Source: CAVPMN01 sp963706425 (GTDB lineage Bacteria; Actinomycetota; Acidimicrobiia; Acidimicrobiales; Acidimicrobilacustridaceae). Taken from it: 64,000 bases of DNA. The stretch is from NCBI GenBank assembly GCA_963706425.1, contig CAVPMN010000020.1:1612001-1676000 (forward strand), given 5' to 3'. A model generated the notes under the pieces. That model worked only from the letters and a program-made list of their open reading frames with translations. It was not told the DNA's origin and did no database searches. Positions within the stretch are counted from its first letter, which is position 1. Each line of letters starts with the position of its first letter. Of the stretch, positions 22,036-32,402 are shown piece by piece. A program made the translations under genes and the position numbers.

Positions 22036-22461
22036 TCAGACGACGCTGATGCCCATCGACCGGGCGGTGCCGGCCACCTGCAGCTTGGCTGCGTCGATGT
22101 CGTTGGCGTTGAGGTCGGGCATCTTGGTCTGCGCGATCTCGGTGAGCTGGGCGTCGGTGATGGTGCCGACCTCTTCCTTGCCGGGTTCGTTGGCCGCCTT
22201 CTCGAGGCCGGCCGCCTGGCGCAGCAGGGTGGAGGTGGGCGGCGTCTTGAGGATGAACGTGAAGCTGCGATCCTCGAAGATCGTGATTTCGACCGGCACG
22301 ATCGTGCCGCGCTGGGCCTCGGTCTTGGCGTTGTAGTCCTTGCAGAAGTCCATGATCGCCACACCGTGCGGGCCAAGCGCCGTGCCCACCGGCGGTGCCG
22401 GCGTCGCCGCCCCAGCCGGGATCTGGATCTTCACAACGGCCGCAACCTTCTTCTTGGCCAT
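22036..22461 (-). CDS. rplK: 50S ribosomal protein L11
   Basis: L11, 141 aa, from the GTPase-associated centre and the thiostrepton site. It starts MAKKKVAAVVKIQIPAGAA with the Pro-rich PAPPVGTALGPHGV segment and ends AGTARSMGISVV. The ATG at 22461 was chosen by homology; the open frame upstream has no family sequence. A 282-bp spacer separates it from nusG, longer than usual, and holds a hairpin and a dispersed repeat. Confidence 0.96.
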   Translation of the reverse strand: MAKKKVAAVVKIQIPAGAATPAPPVGTALGPHGVAIMDFCKDYNAKTEAQRGTIVPVEITIFEDRSFTFILKTPPTSTLLRQAAGLEKAANEPGKEEVGTITDAQLTEIAQTKMPDLNANDIDAAKLQVAGTARSMGISVV

Positions 22462-22603
22462 GTCCTTCTGCCTACTTCCTTCTCTGACGAGCCGCCTTCT
22501 CGGGCGTCCTCGAAACACGAACGGTCAATTCTGCCGGTCCAGACCCACTTGGAACAACTTTGGCGATCTGACGCACCCCGGCTCGCCTACCCCTTCGCCC
22601 GCT

Positions 22604-22622
22604 GTGGCGCCTTCGGCGCCAC
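22604..22622. terminator. Short perfect hairpin between nusG and rplK
   Basis: GTGGCGCC and GGCGCCAC arms with a TTC loop, in the 282-bp nusG-rplK spacer. It could be a terminator or attenuator reducing nusG read-through into rplKA. No T-tract follows, so confidence is low. Confidence 0.4.
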
Positions 22623-22625
22623 TCG

Positions 22626-22738
22626 GGCCGAAGGCGGCGGGTGGCCGGCGCCCGCAAGCCCGGTGCGAGCGCAGCGAGCATCCCGGGCGCGGAGCGCCGG
22701 ACAGGACCCGCCGCCGCAGGCCCGAACCCCAGGCCGAA
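22626..22738 (-). repeat. GC-rich dispersed repeat, copy B (inverted)
   Basis: The reverse complement of this stretch matches 16719-16840 over about 110 bp, sharing CCTGCGGCG, GCGGGTCCTGTC, TGCTCGCTGCGCTCGCA, GGGCTTGCGG and GCCTTCGGCC in the same order with scattered substitutions and small gaps. It begins immediately after the nusG stop codon. Confidence 0.65.
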
Positions 22739-22743
22739 CCGAG

Positions 22744-23520
22744 CTAGAGCTTCGCGACCTGGGAGAACTCGAGCTCGACCGGCGTCTCCCGGCCGAAGAT
22801 GTTCACGAGCACCTTGACCTTCAACTGGTCCTCGTTGATCTCGACGATCTCGCCCGAGAAGTCGGCGAACGGCCCTTCCTTGACCCGCACCGTCTCGCCC
22901 ATCTCGTACTCGAGACGGGGCTTGCCCCGCTTGGGCACCTCTTCGCCCTCGGGCTTGACCTGCAGGAACGACTCGACGTCGCGCCGGGGCAGCGGCGAGG
23001 GCTTGGCCCCCTGGCCCACGAAGCCGGTGACGCCGGGGGTGTTGCGCACGACGTACCACGAGTCGTCGTCGAGCTCGCAGCGCACCAGCAGATAGCCCGG
23101 GAACATCTTCTTCTGGACGACCTGCTTCTTGCCGTTCTTGAATTCGACGACGTCTTCCATCGGGATGACGACCTCGTGGATGCGCTCCTCCATGTTCATG
23201 GACGAGATGCGGGCCTCGAGGTTCTGCTTGACCTTCTTCTCGTAGCCCGACTGGGTGTGCACCACGAACCAGCGGCCGGGCCGGTCGTAGGGGCTCTCGG
23301 GCTTGGGTGCGTCTTCGAGCAGGTCGTCCTCGTCGAGCACGTCGTCGCCCTCGGGACCGGTCCATCCGGCGGGGCCGCTGGAGGCGGCGCCTTGCTCGGC
23401 AGCGGACTCGTCGGGCTCGACAGCCTCGACGGCGACCGACTCGTCGGCCTCGGTGTCGGGCACCGCGGTGTCGACCGCGGAGGTGGCGCCGTCGTCGGCG
23501 GGGGGCGTGACGTCATCCAT
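22744..23520 (-). CDS. nusG: Transcription elongation/antitermination factor NusG, with acidic N-terminal extension
   Basis: NusG, 258 aa, binds RNA polymerase and couples it to Rho or the ribosome. The NGN domain (GRWFVVHTQSGYEKKVKQNL and MFPGYLLVRCELDDDSWYVV) and C-terminal KOW domain (VKEGPFADFSGEIVEINED) are intact. About 80 residues of Asp/Glu/Ala-rich sequence precede the NGN domain, starting MDDVTPPADDGATSAVD; such acidic extensions occur in actinobacterial NusG proteins. The ATG at 23520 lies 11 bp after the secE stop. Confidence 0.95.
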   Translation of the reverse strand: MDDVTPPADDGATSAVDTAVPDTEADESVAVEAVEPDESAAEQGAASSGPAGWTGPEGDDVLDEDDLLEDAPKPESPYDRPGRWFVVHTQSGYEKKVKQNLEARISSMNMEERIHEVVIPMEDVVEFKNGKKQVVQKKMFPGYLLVRCELDDDSWYVVRNTPGVTGFVGQGAKPSPLPRRDVESFLQVKPEGEEVPKRGKPRLEYEMGETVRVKEGPFADFSGEIVEINEDQLKVKVLVNIFGRETPVELEFSQVAKL

Positions 23521-23531
23521 GGTGAAAGAGC

Positions 23532-23834
23532 TCACTTGGCGTTGAAGAGGCGGAGGACGAACTCGCTGAACACCCAGTCGACACAGAAGATGAGCGTGGT
23601 GAAGAAGATGAGCGTGACGAGCACGATGATCGAATAGTTGATGGTCTCGGACCGGGTGGGCCACACGACCTTGCGCAGCTCGCCGCGCACCTCGTGGGCG
23701 AACTCGCGGGGACCGGTGCGCTTCTCCTTGGCCTTCGGCGCGGGGGCGGCGCGCTTGGTGCGAACCGGCTCGCCGTCAGGGCCGATCTCGCCCTGACGCT
23801 GGAGCATGCGCTTTTGTTCTCGGTTCAACGCCAT
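23532..23834 (-). CDS. secE: Preprotein translocase subunit SecE
   Basis: SecE, 100 aa, the essential clamp subunit of the SecYEG channel. A charged N-terminal half (MALNREQKRMLQRQGEIGP) is followed by the conserved REFAHEVRGELRKVVWPTRS amphipathic helix and one membrane helix (INYSIIVLVTLIFFTTLIFC). It sits between tRNA-Trp and nusG in the standard actinobacterial order. The ATG at 23834 was chosen; a longer open frame runs into the tRNA and was rejected. Confidence 0.94.
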   Translation of the reverse strand: MALNREQKRMLQRQGEIGPDGEPVRTKRAAPAPKAKEKRTGPREFAHEVRGELRKVVWPTRSETINYSIIVLVTLIFFTTLIFCVDWVFSEFVLRLFNAK

Positions 23835-23867
23835 GTCGGAAAGACCCTCGAGCTGGTGGTCGTGGAG

Positions 23868-23940
23868 CAGGGCAGGAGGGACTCGAACCCCCAACCGCTG
23901 GTTTTGGAGACCAGTGCTCTACCAGTTGAGCTACTGCCCT
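23868..23940 (-). tRNA. tRNA-Trp (CCA)
   Basis: A full cloverleaf on the minus strand: acceptor AGGGCAG/CTGCCCT, D-arm TAGCTCAACTGGTAGAGC, anticodon loop CTCCAAA with anticodon CCA, and T-arm GGGTTCGAGTCCC. No CCA is encoded. It lies 33 bp upstream of secE, a typical arrangement. Confidence 0.95.
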
Positions 23941-24074
23941 AAGGGGGTGTCCTGCCCGAGTGGGGAGGATAGCAGCCAGCCCCGAAGCCGGAACATCGAG
24001 CTGGACGGCTCGTCACCCTAGACGAGCGGCCCGCAGCCCCCTCAATCGTGGACAGGCGGCGCCGTCGACGACGG

Positions 24075-24431
24075 TCAGCCGGCGAGGCTGACCCGGCGGC
24101 GGGTGCGGCTGGCGAGCACGATGGCGCCGGCCGCGCCGGCGGCCGTGGCCGCCGCGATGCCGCCCAGGTAGGCGGCCCGTCGACCGCTGATCATGCTGCG
24201 CACCGCCGAGCGCTCGCCGGCCTCCTCGAGGTGGGCGAGGATGTCGGGCAGCAGGCCCGGAGCCGGAGCGAGCACCTCGGTGCGCAGGGCGTGCAGGGCC
24301 CGCAGCAACTTGCTGTACTGCACCAGCTCGGCCTGGCAGCGCAGGCATTGCTCGACGTGGTCACGCGAGGCGCCGTCGAGCACGAGCGAGCCCGTCGGCG
24401 GCGTCGGACAAGGACTCGGTGACCTGCTCAC
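24075..24431 (-). CDS. Anti-sigma factor with zinc-finger motif and membrane helix
   Basis: A 118-aa protein whose GTG overlaps the sigma-factor stop (GTGA). The N-terminal part holds H25-x3-C29-x2-C32 (HVEQCLRC), the ZAS zinc-binding signature of group IV anti-sigma factors, followed by a helical stretch and one membrane helix (AAYLGGIAAATAAGAAGAI) with a short basic outside tail. It probably holds the adjacent ECF sigma factor at the membrane. The trigger is unknown. Confidence 0.8.
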   Translation of the reverse strand: MSRSPSPCPTPPTGSLVLDGASRDHVEQCLRCQAELVQYSKLLRALHALRTEVLAPAPGLLPDILAHLEEAGERSAVRSMISGRRAAYLGGIAAATAAGAAGAIVLASRTRRRVSLAG

Positions 24432-25000
24432 ACCGCACGGGCCTGCTCCTCGGTCGGACGGCTGAAGAGATCGTCGCGGAGCTTGCGGCGGGCCCGGTGC
24501 AGGCGCACCTTGGCGGCCGACTCGGAGATGCCCAGCTCGGCCGCGATCGCCTCGTGGGGCAGGTCGTAGACGTCGCGCAGGATCACGACGGCCCGCAGCT
24601 TCGGCGGCAGCTCGCGCAGGGCCTCGTGGAGCCGATCGCGCAGCACGGTGGCGTCGGCGCCGGCCTCGGGGTTGGCGGCCACCCGCTCGTCGGCCAGGTG
24701 CAGCTCGTCGGTGAGCTCGTCGTGGCGGTTGCGCTGGCGCTTGCCGAGGAAGGTCGAGGCGCAGTTGGCCGTGATGCGGTACATCCAGGTGGAGAACTGG
24801 GCGTCGCCACGGAAGCGCTTCAAGCCTCGAAAGGCACGGAGATAGGCCTCTTGCACCACGTCACGCGCATCTTCCTCGTTACCCGTGAGCCGGTACGCGA
24901 GCGTGTAGGTCTCGACGTAGGTGGCTTTCACCAGCTCATCGAAGGCGGCTCGATCACCGTCGCGGGCGGCGGCGACGAGGTCAGTCACATCGACTGGCAT
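24428..25000 (-). CDS. ECF-family RNA polymerase sigma factor
   Basis: A 190-aa sigma-70 family group IV protein. Region 2 includes YTLAYRLTGNEEDARDVVQE and RFRGDAQFSTWMYRITANC; region 4 includes LPPKLRAVVILRDVYDLPHE and ISESAAKVRLHRARRKLR. No region 3 or extra C-terminal domain is present. It is translationally coupled to the zinc-finger anti-sigma gene. The promoter region (25001-25070) is short and borders a pair of palindromes that overlap the rpmG stop. Target promoters cannot be inferred from the window. Confidence 0.9.
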   Translation of the reverse strand: MPVDVTDLVAAARDGDRAAFDELVKATYVETYTLAYRLTGNEEDARDVVQEAYLRAFRGLKRFRGDAQFSTWMYRITANCASTFLGKRQRNRHDELTDELHLADERVAANPEAGADATVLRDRLHEALRELPPKLRAVVILRDVYDLPHEAIAAELGISESAAKVRLHRARRKLRDDLFSRPTEEQARAV

Positions 25001-25070
25001 CGAACGTTTGACCTGTCTCGAGGCTGAGGGTTACGTGACGGTTTGATGACGGCGTGGGCGTCCCTCACAT

Positions 25071-25119
25071 GGAACCGCTAGCGGTTTCCTTCACATGGGA
25101 AACCCGCTAGCGGGTTTCC
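25071..25119. repeat. Two tandem related palindromes at the end of rpmG
   Basis: Two versions of one unit in direct repeat. The first is a palindrome AACCGCTAGCGGTT (25073-25086). The second is a longer perfect 22-bp palindrome at 25098-25119, built on GGAAACCCGCT and its mirror, with the rpmG TAG inside its centre. Each is preceded by TCACATGG. They could be tandem terminators for tuf2-rpmG, an operator upstream of the sigma gene, or both. Confidence 0.6.
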
Positions 25120-25272
25120 TTGTGCAGCGTGTGGGCCCGGTCCCACTTGCAGTACTTCTTGAGCTCGATGCGCTCGCGATCGTTGATCTTGTTCTTCTTG
25201 GTGATGTAGTTGCGACGCTTGCACGTCTGACATTCGAGGGTGACCTCGCACCCGCTTGTCGTTCCTGGCCAT
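25107..25272 (-). CDS. rpmG: 50S ribosomal protein L33 (one-base insertion)
   Basis: L33, 54 aa. It starts MARNDKRV, then one extra base near 25249 shifts the frame. Removing it gives EVTLECQTCKRRNYITKKN and RERIELKKYCKWDRAHTLHK, ending ETR-stop at 25107. The CxxC and YC cysteines mark the zinc-binding form. It lies 29 bp after tuf2, so both are probably one transcript. The stop codon sits inside a perfect palindrome. The break is presumably an error. Confidence 0.9.
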
Positions 25273-25301
25273 GGCTGCTCTCTGCGTCGACTCGGCTGCG
25301 C

Positions 25302-26493
25302 TTACTTGATGATCTTGGTGACTCGGCCGGCACCCACGGTACGGCCACCTTCACGGATGGCGAAACGCAGGCCCTCTTCCATGGCGATCGGGTGGATGAG
25401 CTCGACCGTCATGGTGGTGTTGTCGCCCGGCATGCACATCTCGGTGCCCTCGGGCAAGGTTGATCGTGCCGGTCACGTCGGTGGTGCGGAAGTAGAACTG
25501 CGGACGGTAGTTGGAGAAGAACGGCTTGTGCCGGCCGCCCTCTTCCTTGGTCAGCACGTAGATCTGAGCCTCGAAGTCGGTGTGCGGGGTGATCGAGCCA
25601 GGCTTGGCCAGCACCTGGCCACGCTCGACCTCTTCCTTCTTGGTGCCGCGCAGCAGGGCGCCGATGTTGTCGCCCGCCCGACCCTCGTCGAGGATCTTGC
25701 GGAACATCTCGACACCCGTGCAGATCGTCTTCTGGGTGGGCTTGATGCCGACGATCTCGACCTCGTCGCCGGTGTTGACGATGCCCTGCTCGACCCGACC
25801 GGTGACCACGGTGCCGCGACCGGTGATGGTGAAGACGTCCTCGATCGGCATGAGGAACGGCTTGTCGGTGTCGCGCTCGGGCTGGGGGATGTAGGAGTCG
25901 ACCTGCTCCATCAGCTCGAGGATCTGGGCGGCCGCATCGGCGTCGCCTTCGAGCGCCTTGAGCGCCGAGACCTTGACCACCGGCACGTCGTCGCCCGGGA
26001 ACTCGTACTCGTTGAGCAGCTCCCGCACCTCGAGCTCGACCAGATCGAGCAGCTCCTCGTCGTCGACCATGTCGACCTTGTTGAGCGCCACCACGATGGC
26101 CGGCACGCCCACCTGGCGGGCGAGCAGCACGTGCTCACGCGTCTGGGGCATCGGACCGTCGGCCGCGGAGACCACCAGGATCGCACCGTCGACCTGAGCG
26201 GCGCCGGTGATCATGTTCTTGATGTAGTCGGCGTGACCCGGCATGTCGACGTGCGCGTAGTGACGATTGCCCGTCTCGTACTCGACGTGGGCGATGTTGA
26301 TCGTGATGCCACGCTCACGCTCTTCGGGGGCCTTGTCGATGTCGGCGAACTCGGTGAAGGCCGTCGAGTCGGGGTTGGCGTCGGACAACACCTTGGTGAT
26401 CGCCGCCGTCAGCGTGGTCTTGCCATGGTCGATGTGACCCATCGTGCCGACATTCGCGTGCGGCTTGGTCCGCTCGAACTTCTCTCGCGCCAT
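25302..26493 (-). CDS. tuf: Elongation factor Tu (copy 2, one-base insertion)
   Basis: A second EF-Tu, 396 aa once corrected, almost identical to copy 1 (GHIDHGKT, DMPGH and NKVD all present). One extra A at about 25456, compared with the same stretch of copy 1, breaks the frame after VTGTINL. Without it, the frame continues through PEGTEMCMPGDNT and ends in VTKIIK at 25302. Differences from copy 1 cluster in the G-domain loops around residues 36-46 and 185-200. It is followed by rpmG and preceded by tRNA-Met and tRNA-Thr. Confidence 0.94.
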
Positions 26494-26578
26494 CGAACTC
26501 TCCTGAACCTGTCTGGTGTGCGGCCGCTGCGGACCATGTCTTCGGGCGATCCCGCACCGGCAGGGCCGGGACGGGCGG

Positions 26579-26652
26579 TGGCGGCGGTCGGACTCGAACC
26601 GACGACCCCTCGATTATGAGCCGAGTGCTCTCACCAACTGAGCTACGCCGCC
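26579..26652 (-). tRNA. tRNA-Met (CAT), probably elongator
   Basis: Acceptor GGCGGCG/CGCCGCC with discriminator A, D-arm TAGCTCAGTTGGTGAGAGC, anticodon loop CTCATAA (CAT) and T-arm GTCGGTTCGAGTCCGAC. The paired first acceptor base argues against the initiator. A tRNA-Ile with modified CAT anticodon cannot be fully excluded by eye. Confidence 0.9.
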
Positions 26653-26750
26653 CGGCGTTGTGACCAGCCGTCCTGCTGGCCGGTGTCGGGCTGGCCATCG
26701 GCGAACTGGCATCGCAAACCGGCCCACCCTCGTTCGGGTGAAGGCCAGCG

Positions 26751-26823
26751 AGCCCCCTGTCAGAATCGAACTGACGACCTTTTCCTTACCATGGAAACGC
26801 TCTGCCGACTGAGCTAAGGGGGC
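26751..26823 (-). tRNA. tRNA-Thr (GGT)
   Basis: Acceptor GCCCCCT/AGGGGGC, discriminator T, anticodon stem TTTCC/GGAAA with loop ATGGTAA (anticodon GGT) and T-arm GTCAGTTCGATTCTGAC. No CCA encoded. It lies 98 bp upstream of tRNA-Met, and tuf2 and rpmG follow. Confidence 0.93.
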
Positions 26824-26971
26824 CGGCCGCTGCCTTCGCCAAACGCTCCGGCAACGGGCGGAACATCTTGCCACGCCAGGTGTGCGGATCCCGAACCCGG
26901 GGGCCGGACGCCCTGGGGGGGGCATGGTCCTTTCGGCTCAAGTCGACCGGCGAGGACGTCGATCAGAGAGG

Positions 26972-28312
26972 GTGCACATCGAACGGCTGACCATCGAGGC
27001 CGGGGACGCCACGTTCGCCCTCGATCTCCACCCCTCACTCACGGTCATCGCGGGCGTCGGGCAGGCGGAACGTCGAGGCCTGCTCGGAGAGCTCGTCGGC
27101 GCCCTCGGCTCCGGGCGCAGTGGCGTCCATCTGGAGCTGCGCGCCGACTCGGGCACCCGCTATGGCCTGCTCAGACCGGTCGACGGCCCGGCGCGGGTGA
27201 TCAGCCTGGCGCGTGGCATCGACGTGACGCCCTCGTTCACCTCTCCTGACGGCGAGGTGAACATCCTCGAGCGAGCCGGGCTCACCGCCCGGGCCGCCCG
27301 CTCGACGATGCGGCTCACCGCCACCGACCTCACCACCCGGTCCCAGCTCGAGGAGCGAGTGCTGCGGCTGGCCCACGTCGACCAGGCGCGGCTGTGGGAC
27401 GTGGCCCGCAAGGTGCAGGAACGTGAGGCTCAGGTGGCCGAGGCCGCGGCCTCCGTCGGCTCGGACGTCGACGACGCCGTGATCTTCGAGGAGATCGAGC
27501 GCCGCCACGCCGAGTTCGAGGCCGCCCAGACCGAGCACGAGCGCGTGCGCAGGGTCTCGCTGCTCGTCGGAGCGAACGCCGCCGTCCTGGCGATCCCGCT
27601 CGCAGGTCTGTATGGCCTGGCTGCAGCGGTGCCGGCGGTGATGCTCGCCATCGGCATGACGATCTACTCCTACCTGGCCTGGCAGAAGATGGAGCAGGCC
27701 CGCCGGGACGAGCAGGCGGCCCTCAGCCAAGCCGGTGCCCAGTCGTATCTCACCTTCCAGATCAACCGGGTCAACAACCTGGTGTCGGACGACCATCAGC
27801 GTCGCCAGATGATGCAGGCGGCCGAGTACCACCGGGCCGCGGTCGCCGAGTGGCGCCTGCTGGCCGGCGAGATCTCGGTCGAATGGGCGGTCGAGCACAA
27901 AGCCGAGGTGCGCGCCGCTGCGACTCGCCTGCGCGACACCGTCGGTGCGGCCAATCGCATGGGCGGGCACCTGTCCCCCGTCGAGGAGACCACCGCCGAC
28001 CTGGCCCACGCCCTGCTGCACCGCCTCAACCAGCTCCGTGAGCTCGGCGCGGGTGGCGAGAGCTTCCCGTTGCTGCTCGACGAGCCGTTCCCCGACGTCG
28101 ACCCGGCGGTGAAGGCCGACCTGCTCGAGTTGCTGATGAGGGCCTCGGTGCGCCAGCAGGTGATCTTCCTCACCGAAGACGCCGACGTCGCATCGTGGGC
28201 TCGGGTGGAGGCGATGACCGGCAACGTGGCCATCGTCGAGCCCGCCCGCCCCGCCGAGGGTGGGTCGACCGGCGGCGACGGCAGCCGGCGCTCGAAGCAC
28301 GTCGCCGCCTGA
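26972..28312 (+). CDS. SMC/ABC-like ATPase-related membrane protein with degenerate P-loop
   Basis: About 446 aa. The N-terminus (HIERLTIEAGDATFALDLHP then SLTVIAGVGQAERRGLLGEL) looks like the first strands and P-loop of an ABC/SMC ATPase, but the Walker A lysine is absent. A charged helical region (RLWDVARKVQEREAQVAE) precedes two membrane helices (LVGANAAVLAIPLAGLYGL and AAVPAVMLAIGMTIYSYLA). The C-terminus has a Walker-B-like SFPLLLDEPFPDVDP and a VIFLTEDADVASWA switch-like segment. The start is uncertain: GTG 26972 fits the domain edge and follows AGAGAG, while ATG 26924 gives 16 more residues. Function unknown. Confidence 0.72.
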   Translation: MHIERLTIEAGDATFALDLHPSLTVIAGVGQAERRGLLGELVGALGSGRSGVHLELRADSGTRYGLLRPVDGPARVISLARGIDVTPSFTSPDGEVNILERAGLTARAARSTMRLTATDLTTRSQLEERVLRLAHVDQARLWDVARKVQEREAQVAEAAASVGSDVDDAVIFEEIERRHAEFEAAQTEHERVRRVSLLVGANAAVLAIPLAGLYGLAAAVPAVMLAIGMTIYSYLAWQKMEQARRDEQAALSQAGAQSYLTFQINRVNNLVSDDHQRRQMMQAAEYHRAAVAEWRLLAGEISVEWAVEHKAEVRAAATRLRDTVGAANRMGGHLSPVEETTADLAHALLHRLNQLRELGAGGESFPLLLDEPFPDVDPAVKADLLELLMRASVRQQVIFLTEDADVASWARVEAMTGNVAIVEPARPAEGGSTGGDGSRRSKHVAA

Positions 28313-28411
28313 CGGGCGGATCGCGCACAGGCCACCTCCGCCTCTCGACCTCGTCGTATCGCCGCGGCGCGGTCTCCCGTGTGGACCGGCACCGCCGGTA
28401 GCGTCGGGACG

Positions 28412-28899
28412 ATGGAGATACGGCTGGCCCGGGTGTCCGACGCGGAGGCGTTGCGGCAGATCTACAACGCGGAGGTCACCGGCACCACGGTGACGTTCGA
28501 CCTCGTGCCCCGCACGCTCGCCGACCAGGAGGCCTGGCTCGAGCAGCGGTCCGGCGCGCACGCGGTGATCGTGGCCGAACGCGACGACGAGTCGTGATCG
28601 GCTTCGCGTCGCTCTCGCCCTATCGGGATCGCCCTGCCTACTCGACCACCGTCGAGGATTCGGTGTACATCCGCGGCGACCAGCGCGGCACCGGGGTCGG
28701 CCGCCTCCTCCTCGACGAGTTGGTGAAGCTGGCCACCCTGCACGGGTTCCACACCGTGCTGGCCCGCATCGTCGGGGGTCACGAGGCGTCGATCGCCCTG
28801 CACCGCTCGGTGGGTTTCGAGGTGGTGGGCACCGAGCGAGAAGTTGGCCGCAAGCTCGGGCGCTGGCTCGACGTGGTGGTCATGCAGCGCATGCTCTGA
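28412..28899 (+). CDS. GNAT-family N-acetyltransferase (Pat-like), one-base deletion
   Basis: The N-terminal part MEIRLARVSDAEALRQIYN with VTFDLVPRTLADQEAWL matches phosphinothricin-type acetyltransferases. Near 28590 one base is missing; the next frame continues VIGFASLSPYRDRPAYSTTV, the acetyl-CoA loop RGTGVGRLLLDELV, then RIVGGHEASIALHRSVGF. Joined length is about 162 aa, normal for the family. The substrate is unknown; such enzymes often acetylate amino-acid-like amines. A sequencing error is more likely than decay, since both halves are well preserved. Confidence 0.8.
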
Positions 28900-28987
28900 T
28901 GCGGTCGGCCCGGCAGTCGACCAGCCCCGAGTCGGCGGCCATGCCGTTTTCAGCCTGCCAGGCCGAAGCGGTAAGGTCACCCCTTCT

Positions 28988-29072
28988 GGGTCGGTGCCCG
29001 AGTGGCCAAAGGGAACGGGCTGTAAACCCGTCGGTTCTGCCTACGGTGGTTCGAATCCACCCCGGCCCACCA
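28988..29072 (+). tRNA. tRNA-Tyr (GTA)
   Basis: Class II tRNA with a long variable arm: acceptor GGGTCGG/CCGGCCC, anticodon loop CTGTAAA (GTA), T-arm GGTGGTTCGAATCCACC, discriminator A and an encoded CCA. It is the only tRNA here on the plus strand and the only one encoding CCA. The yajQ start codon lies 18 bp downstream. Confidence 0.94.
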
Positions 29073-29090
29073 TTCACTAACGTCTGTGCC

Positions 29091-30224
29091 ATGCCAAGTT
29101 TCGATGTCGTCTCCGAGCTCGACACGCAGGAAGTGCGCAATGCCGTCGACCAGGCCGCCCGGGAGTTGTCGACCCGCTACGACTTCAAGGGCACCGACAC
29201 GAGCGTCGAGCTGACCGAGTCGGACATCACGCTCAAATCGGTGAGCGAAGACCGTCTCAACGCCGCTCGCCAGGTGCTCGAAGAGAAGTTGGTCAAGCGC
29301 AAGGTGTCGCTCAAAGGCGTCTCGTACGGCAAGGTCGAAGATGCCGCCGGCGGCACGGCCCGCCAGGTCGCCACGCTGGCGTCGGGCATCTCCGCCGACA
29401 AGGCCCGGGAGCTCAACAAGTTCATCAAGGCCCTCGGCCTGAAGGGCGTCCAGTCGCAGACACAGGGCGCCCAACTCCGCGTCACCGGCAAGAAGCGCGA
29501 CGACCTCCAATCCGTCATCGCCGCCCTGAAAGAAGAAGACTTCGGCATCCCCCTCCAGTTCGAGAACTTCCGCGACTGGCGAGAGCCGCGTCCGGATCGA
29601 CCCTCGGGTCGATCGGTGTCGAGAAGCGACCACCGACCATCGGTCCGGCTCCGGGTCCGATCTGCGAGCGCCGGGCCGCAGGCCCGCCCAAGTTCGTCGG
29701 AACCTCCGGTTCGGCGCGAGTCAGTCGTAGTAGCCGCTATGGATGTAGACGCAGGGGACGCCTTCGGTGTGGAACATGTGCACGTTGCGGCGATCGTCCT
29801 CGAACGCCAGGCGCAGATCGAAGCCGAAGCGGCGCAGCTCGCCCACGGACCGGCGCTTGAAGTCCCGGGCGGCGCCGTAGTCGCCGAAGTCGCGCATGAT
29901 GAGCAGGTCCCAGCGCAGGTCGAACCGGCTGAGCCACGCCAGCGTGTTCGGCTGCACCCGGATGGGTCGGGCGGTGAGCAGGATGATCTGGTTCGCCGGG
30001 TCGATCACGTCGAGCAGCGCCGCCACCTCGTCGATGAGGGGGTCGTCGGTGCAGGCCTCGAAGAACGCCTCCCAGTCGCGGTAGGGACGTTCGAGGAAGT
30101 GCTGGCGGCCGGCGGCATCGGACAGCACGCCGTCGAGGTCGAAGACGACCGCGGCGGCGGGAACGACCGGACCGCTGCGCCAGCTCCAGTTCTCGGGATC
30201 AGGGAAAGCCGCCACCTCGCTCGC

Positions 30225-30242
<18 letters not shown>
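29091..30242 (+). CDS. yajQ: YajQ-family nucleotide-binding protein, expected stop codon replaced by Trp codon
   Basis: The first 162 residues (MPSFDVVSELDTQEVRNAVD to FGIPLQFENFRD, ending at 29576) are a complete YajQ protein; some members bind cyclic di-GMP. Where the family stops, this gene has TGG (29577-29579). The frame then stays open for 221 more codons to 30242, antisense across the whole HAD gene and into acs. The extension is Pro/Arg/Ser-rich with no domain, so I believe the real end is 29576 and the codon is an error or a recent stop loss. No ribosome binding site is visible 18 bp after tRNA-Tyr, so leaderless translation or co-transcription with the tRNA is possible. Confidence 0.78.
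29721..30215 (-). CDS. HAD-superfamily phosphatase-like protein
   Basis: A 164-aa protein with a GTG start 9 bp after the acs stop, so probably co-transcribed. HAD motif I is VVFDLDGVLSDAAG with nucleophile D26 and acid D28; motif II Thr is in IILLTARP; the acidic motif IV is in LAFEDDRRNV. There is little cap sequence, which resembles the phosphatase domain of polynucleotide-kinase-type enzymes. The substrate is unknown. It lies antisense to the read-through extension of yajQ. Confidence 0.85.
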   Translation of the reverse strand: MAAFPDPENWSWRSGPVVPAAAVVFDLDGVLSDAAGRQHFLERPYRDWEAFFEACTDDPLIDEVAALLDVIDPANQIILLTARPIRVQPNTLAWLSRFDLRWDLLIMRDFGDYGAARDFKRRSVGELRRFGFDLRLAFEDDRRNVHMFHTEGVPCVYIHSGYYD

Positions 30243-32180
<1,938 letters not shown>

Positions 32181-32402
32181 GGGCTCGGTTCCCCCCGTTT
32201 CTCACCCGGCTCCCGGGTTGCCCGTCACGGACGGGGCGAGCCTATCGGCCGCCCCGAAGGCGAGAACCAGCCGGTCGGACCGGGCCGGCGGCGGGTGCAG
32301 CGACACGCAGGGACGAGGCTGGATCCGTAGGTCACCTGGACTATTCATACCGCCCCCCTCACGTGCCGATGGAAAGGGGTATCCATCTCACCAGGAGAAG
32401 CG

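Noticed and set aside
16719..22738. The inverted repeats as ends of a composite transposon
   Set aside because: No transposase lies between or beside them and the region contains core ribosomal genes in normal order.
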